Part shown: in pieces, positions 15,078-15,995 of the stretch
Numbering within the stretch: position 1 is the first letter of the stretch
How the letters are laid out: each line of letters begins with the position of its first letter
Made by a program: the position numbers and the translations under genes
DNA from: Actinomycetota bacterium
GTDB lineage: Bacteria > Actinomycetota > Acidimicrobiia > Acidimicrobiales > Ilumatobacteraceae
NCBI GenBank assembly: GCA_005801025.1
Contig: SYDZ01000175.1
Location: 1-15,995, forward strand
Direction: 5' to 3'
DNA: 15,995 bases
Notes under the pieces: generated by a model
What the model saw: the letters and a program-made list of their open reading frames with translations, nothing else
The model's database searches: none
What the model was told of the DNA's origin: nothing

Positions 15078-15995
15078 ATGGACGTACTCCGTGAATCAAG
15101 CTGGGTGCTCAGCGTAGGCACTTTCTTGCCGCTAGTCGGCGTGATTGTGATGCTGTTTATCCCTAAAGCAGACGAGCAACTTCACAAGTTGGTAGCTCTC
15201 GTCACCGCGCTGGCAACTCTTGGCGTGGGCTTTTTCACACTGACCCAATTCGACTTTGATCAAGCCGGGAAATTGCAGTTTTTTGCTGAGACCGAATGGA
15301 TCAAAGTCATCTCTAGTAACTACACAATTGGGTTAGATGGTATGAGCCTTCCGCTCTACTTCTTATCCATGGTGGTCACGGTTTTGGTGATGGTCTATTC
15401 GTGGAACCATATTCCCTCGCCTGGAAATGCCAAAGCGTTTTTGATCTTGATGCTGATTTTGCAGACAGGCATGGCGGGAACATTCGTGGCTCAAGACTTG
15501 ATCTTGTTCTTCGTGTTCTTTGAATTGGTGTTGTTGCCGATGTACTTCATGATTGGCGTGTGGGGTGGCGAAGATCGCCAATACGCATCGCTGAAGTTCT
15601 TTCTATACACCATGTTCGGCTCAGCATTGATGCTCGTCGGATTTATCGCTTTGTTCTATAAAGTGCGAGGTGTTCTACCAGACGGCGTCGAACCATCGTT
15701 CTCAATCCCGCAACTTGCCGAATACGGTGGTGTGATTGGTCGTTCGGCGCAGATCTGGATCTTCGGTGGGATGTTTATCGGGTTCGCCGTGAAAGTACCG
15801 ATGTTCCCATTCCACACTTGGTTGCCCGATGCTCACACGCAAGCACCGACCCAAGGCTCCGTGATCCTGGCGGCAATCTTGCTGAAACTTGGCACCTATG
15901 GCTTCGTACGTATTGCAATTCCAATTCTCCCGGAGGCTGCCAAAGAGTGGGCTCCGTGGATTGGTTTACTAGCAGTCATCGGAATTATTTATGGA
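15078..15995 (+). CDS. nuoM: NADH-quinone oxidoreductase subunit M, first paralogue (nuoM1), 3'-truncated by window edge
   Basis: This antiporter-like pump subunit follows nuoL by 13 bp; the first 306 residues are visible. Start ATG 15078 has a strong SD (AGGAGGA, 15064-15070, 7-nt spacer). The proton-path residues are Glu149 in FFVFFELVLLPMYFMIG, Lys239 in IGFAVKVPMFPFHTWLPDAH and Lys270 in ILLKLGTYGF. Compared with nuoM2 at the left edge, the two share blocks such as VLLPMYFMIG versus VLVPMYFLIG and HTWLPDAHTQAPT. They differ in loops: nuoM1 has a longer insert (KVRGVLPDGVEPSFSI) after TM6. They are paralogues, not two halves or copies of one gene. The remainder and the following gene lie beyond the window. 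Confidence 0.95.
   Translation, partial: MDVLRESSWVLSVGTFLPLVGVIVMLFIPKADEQLHKLVALVTALATLGVGFFTLTQFDFDQAGKLQFFAETEWIKVISSNYTIGLDGMSLPLYFLSMVVTVLVMVYSWNHIPSPGNAKAFLILMLILQTGMAGTFVAQDLILFFVFFELVLLPMYFMIGVWGGEDRQYASLKFFLYTMFGSALMLVGFIALFYKVRGVLPDGVEPSFSIPQLAEYGGVIGRSAQIWIFGGMFIGFAVKVPMFPFHTWLPDAHTQAPTQGSVILAAILLKLGTYGFVRIAIPILPEAAKEWAPWIGLLAVIGIIYG

Noticed and set aside
1..15995. Window as a closed circle, with base 15995 joining base 1 inside one nuoM gene
   Set aside because: The right-end fragment covers NuoM residues 1-306 and the left-end fragment begins near residue 80, so they overlap in protein coordinates and differ in sequence; they cannot be two parts of one gene.

Overview
The window is about 16 kb of bacterial chromosome dominated by respiratory complex I (nuo) genes. 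Everything looks like a free-living, respiring bacterium: close gene packing, good Shine-Dalgarno (SD) sequences of the AGGAGG type, some GTG/TTG starts and intermediate base composition. I suspect a mid-GC Actinomycetota of the aquatic Acidimicrobiia type, mainly from the stand-alone RecB-like nuclease with a Cys-cluster and the general style of the Nuo proteins. This is an inference and only moderately secure.

Layout, left to right on the + strand. (1) 1-2836: the 3' part of a nuoM paralogue (here nuoM2) overlapping nuoN. (2) 2911-7463: five genes not obviously linked to respiration on alternating strands: a RecB-family PD-(D/E)XK nuclease (+), a class I glutamine amidotransferase-like hydrolase of the peptidase C26 type (-), an Old Yellow Enzyme-type flavin oxidoreductase (+), threonine ammonia-lyase ilvA (-) and a second class I glutamine amidotransferase (+). 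(3) 7531-15995: a tightly packed operon nuoA-B-C-D-H-I-J-K-L-M1 in which most junctions overlap or are under 20 bp; nuoM1 runs off the right edge. No intergenic gap exceeds 80 bp, and I see no RNA genes, CRISPR arrays or insertion sequences.

Four things make the complex I unusual. The NADH-module genes nuoE, nuoF and nuoG are absent between nuoD and nuoH, where a 4-bp stop/start overlap leaves no room for them. Two distinct nuoM paralogues are present. NuoL is very long (796 aa), and its C-terminal lateral helix contains a degenerate tandem repeat of about 27 residues, which lengthens the region by roughly what one extra antiporter-like subunit would need. Residues around the quinone site that are near-invariant elsewhere are changed in NuoD (Tyr to Trp) and NuoH (Arg to Gln, Glu to Ile). 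Together these fit a '2M'-type complex I: a proton pump with an additional NuoM module, possibly fed by ferredoxin or another donor instead of NADH.

Gene order is also odd. nuoM2-nuoN lie upstream of nuoA, with the five-gene block between, so the window reads as a rotated version of the usual A...L-M-M-N order. Either a second nuo cluster ends at the left edge, or nuoM2-nuoN were relocated. The window alone cannot decide this.
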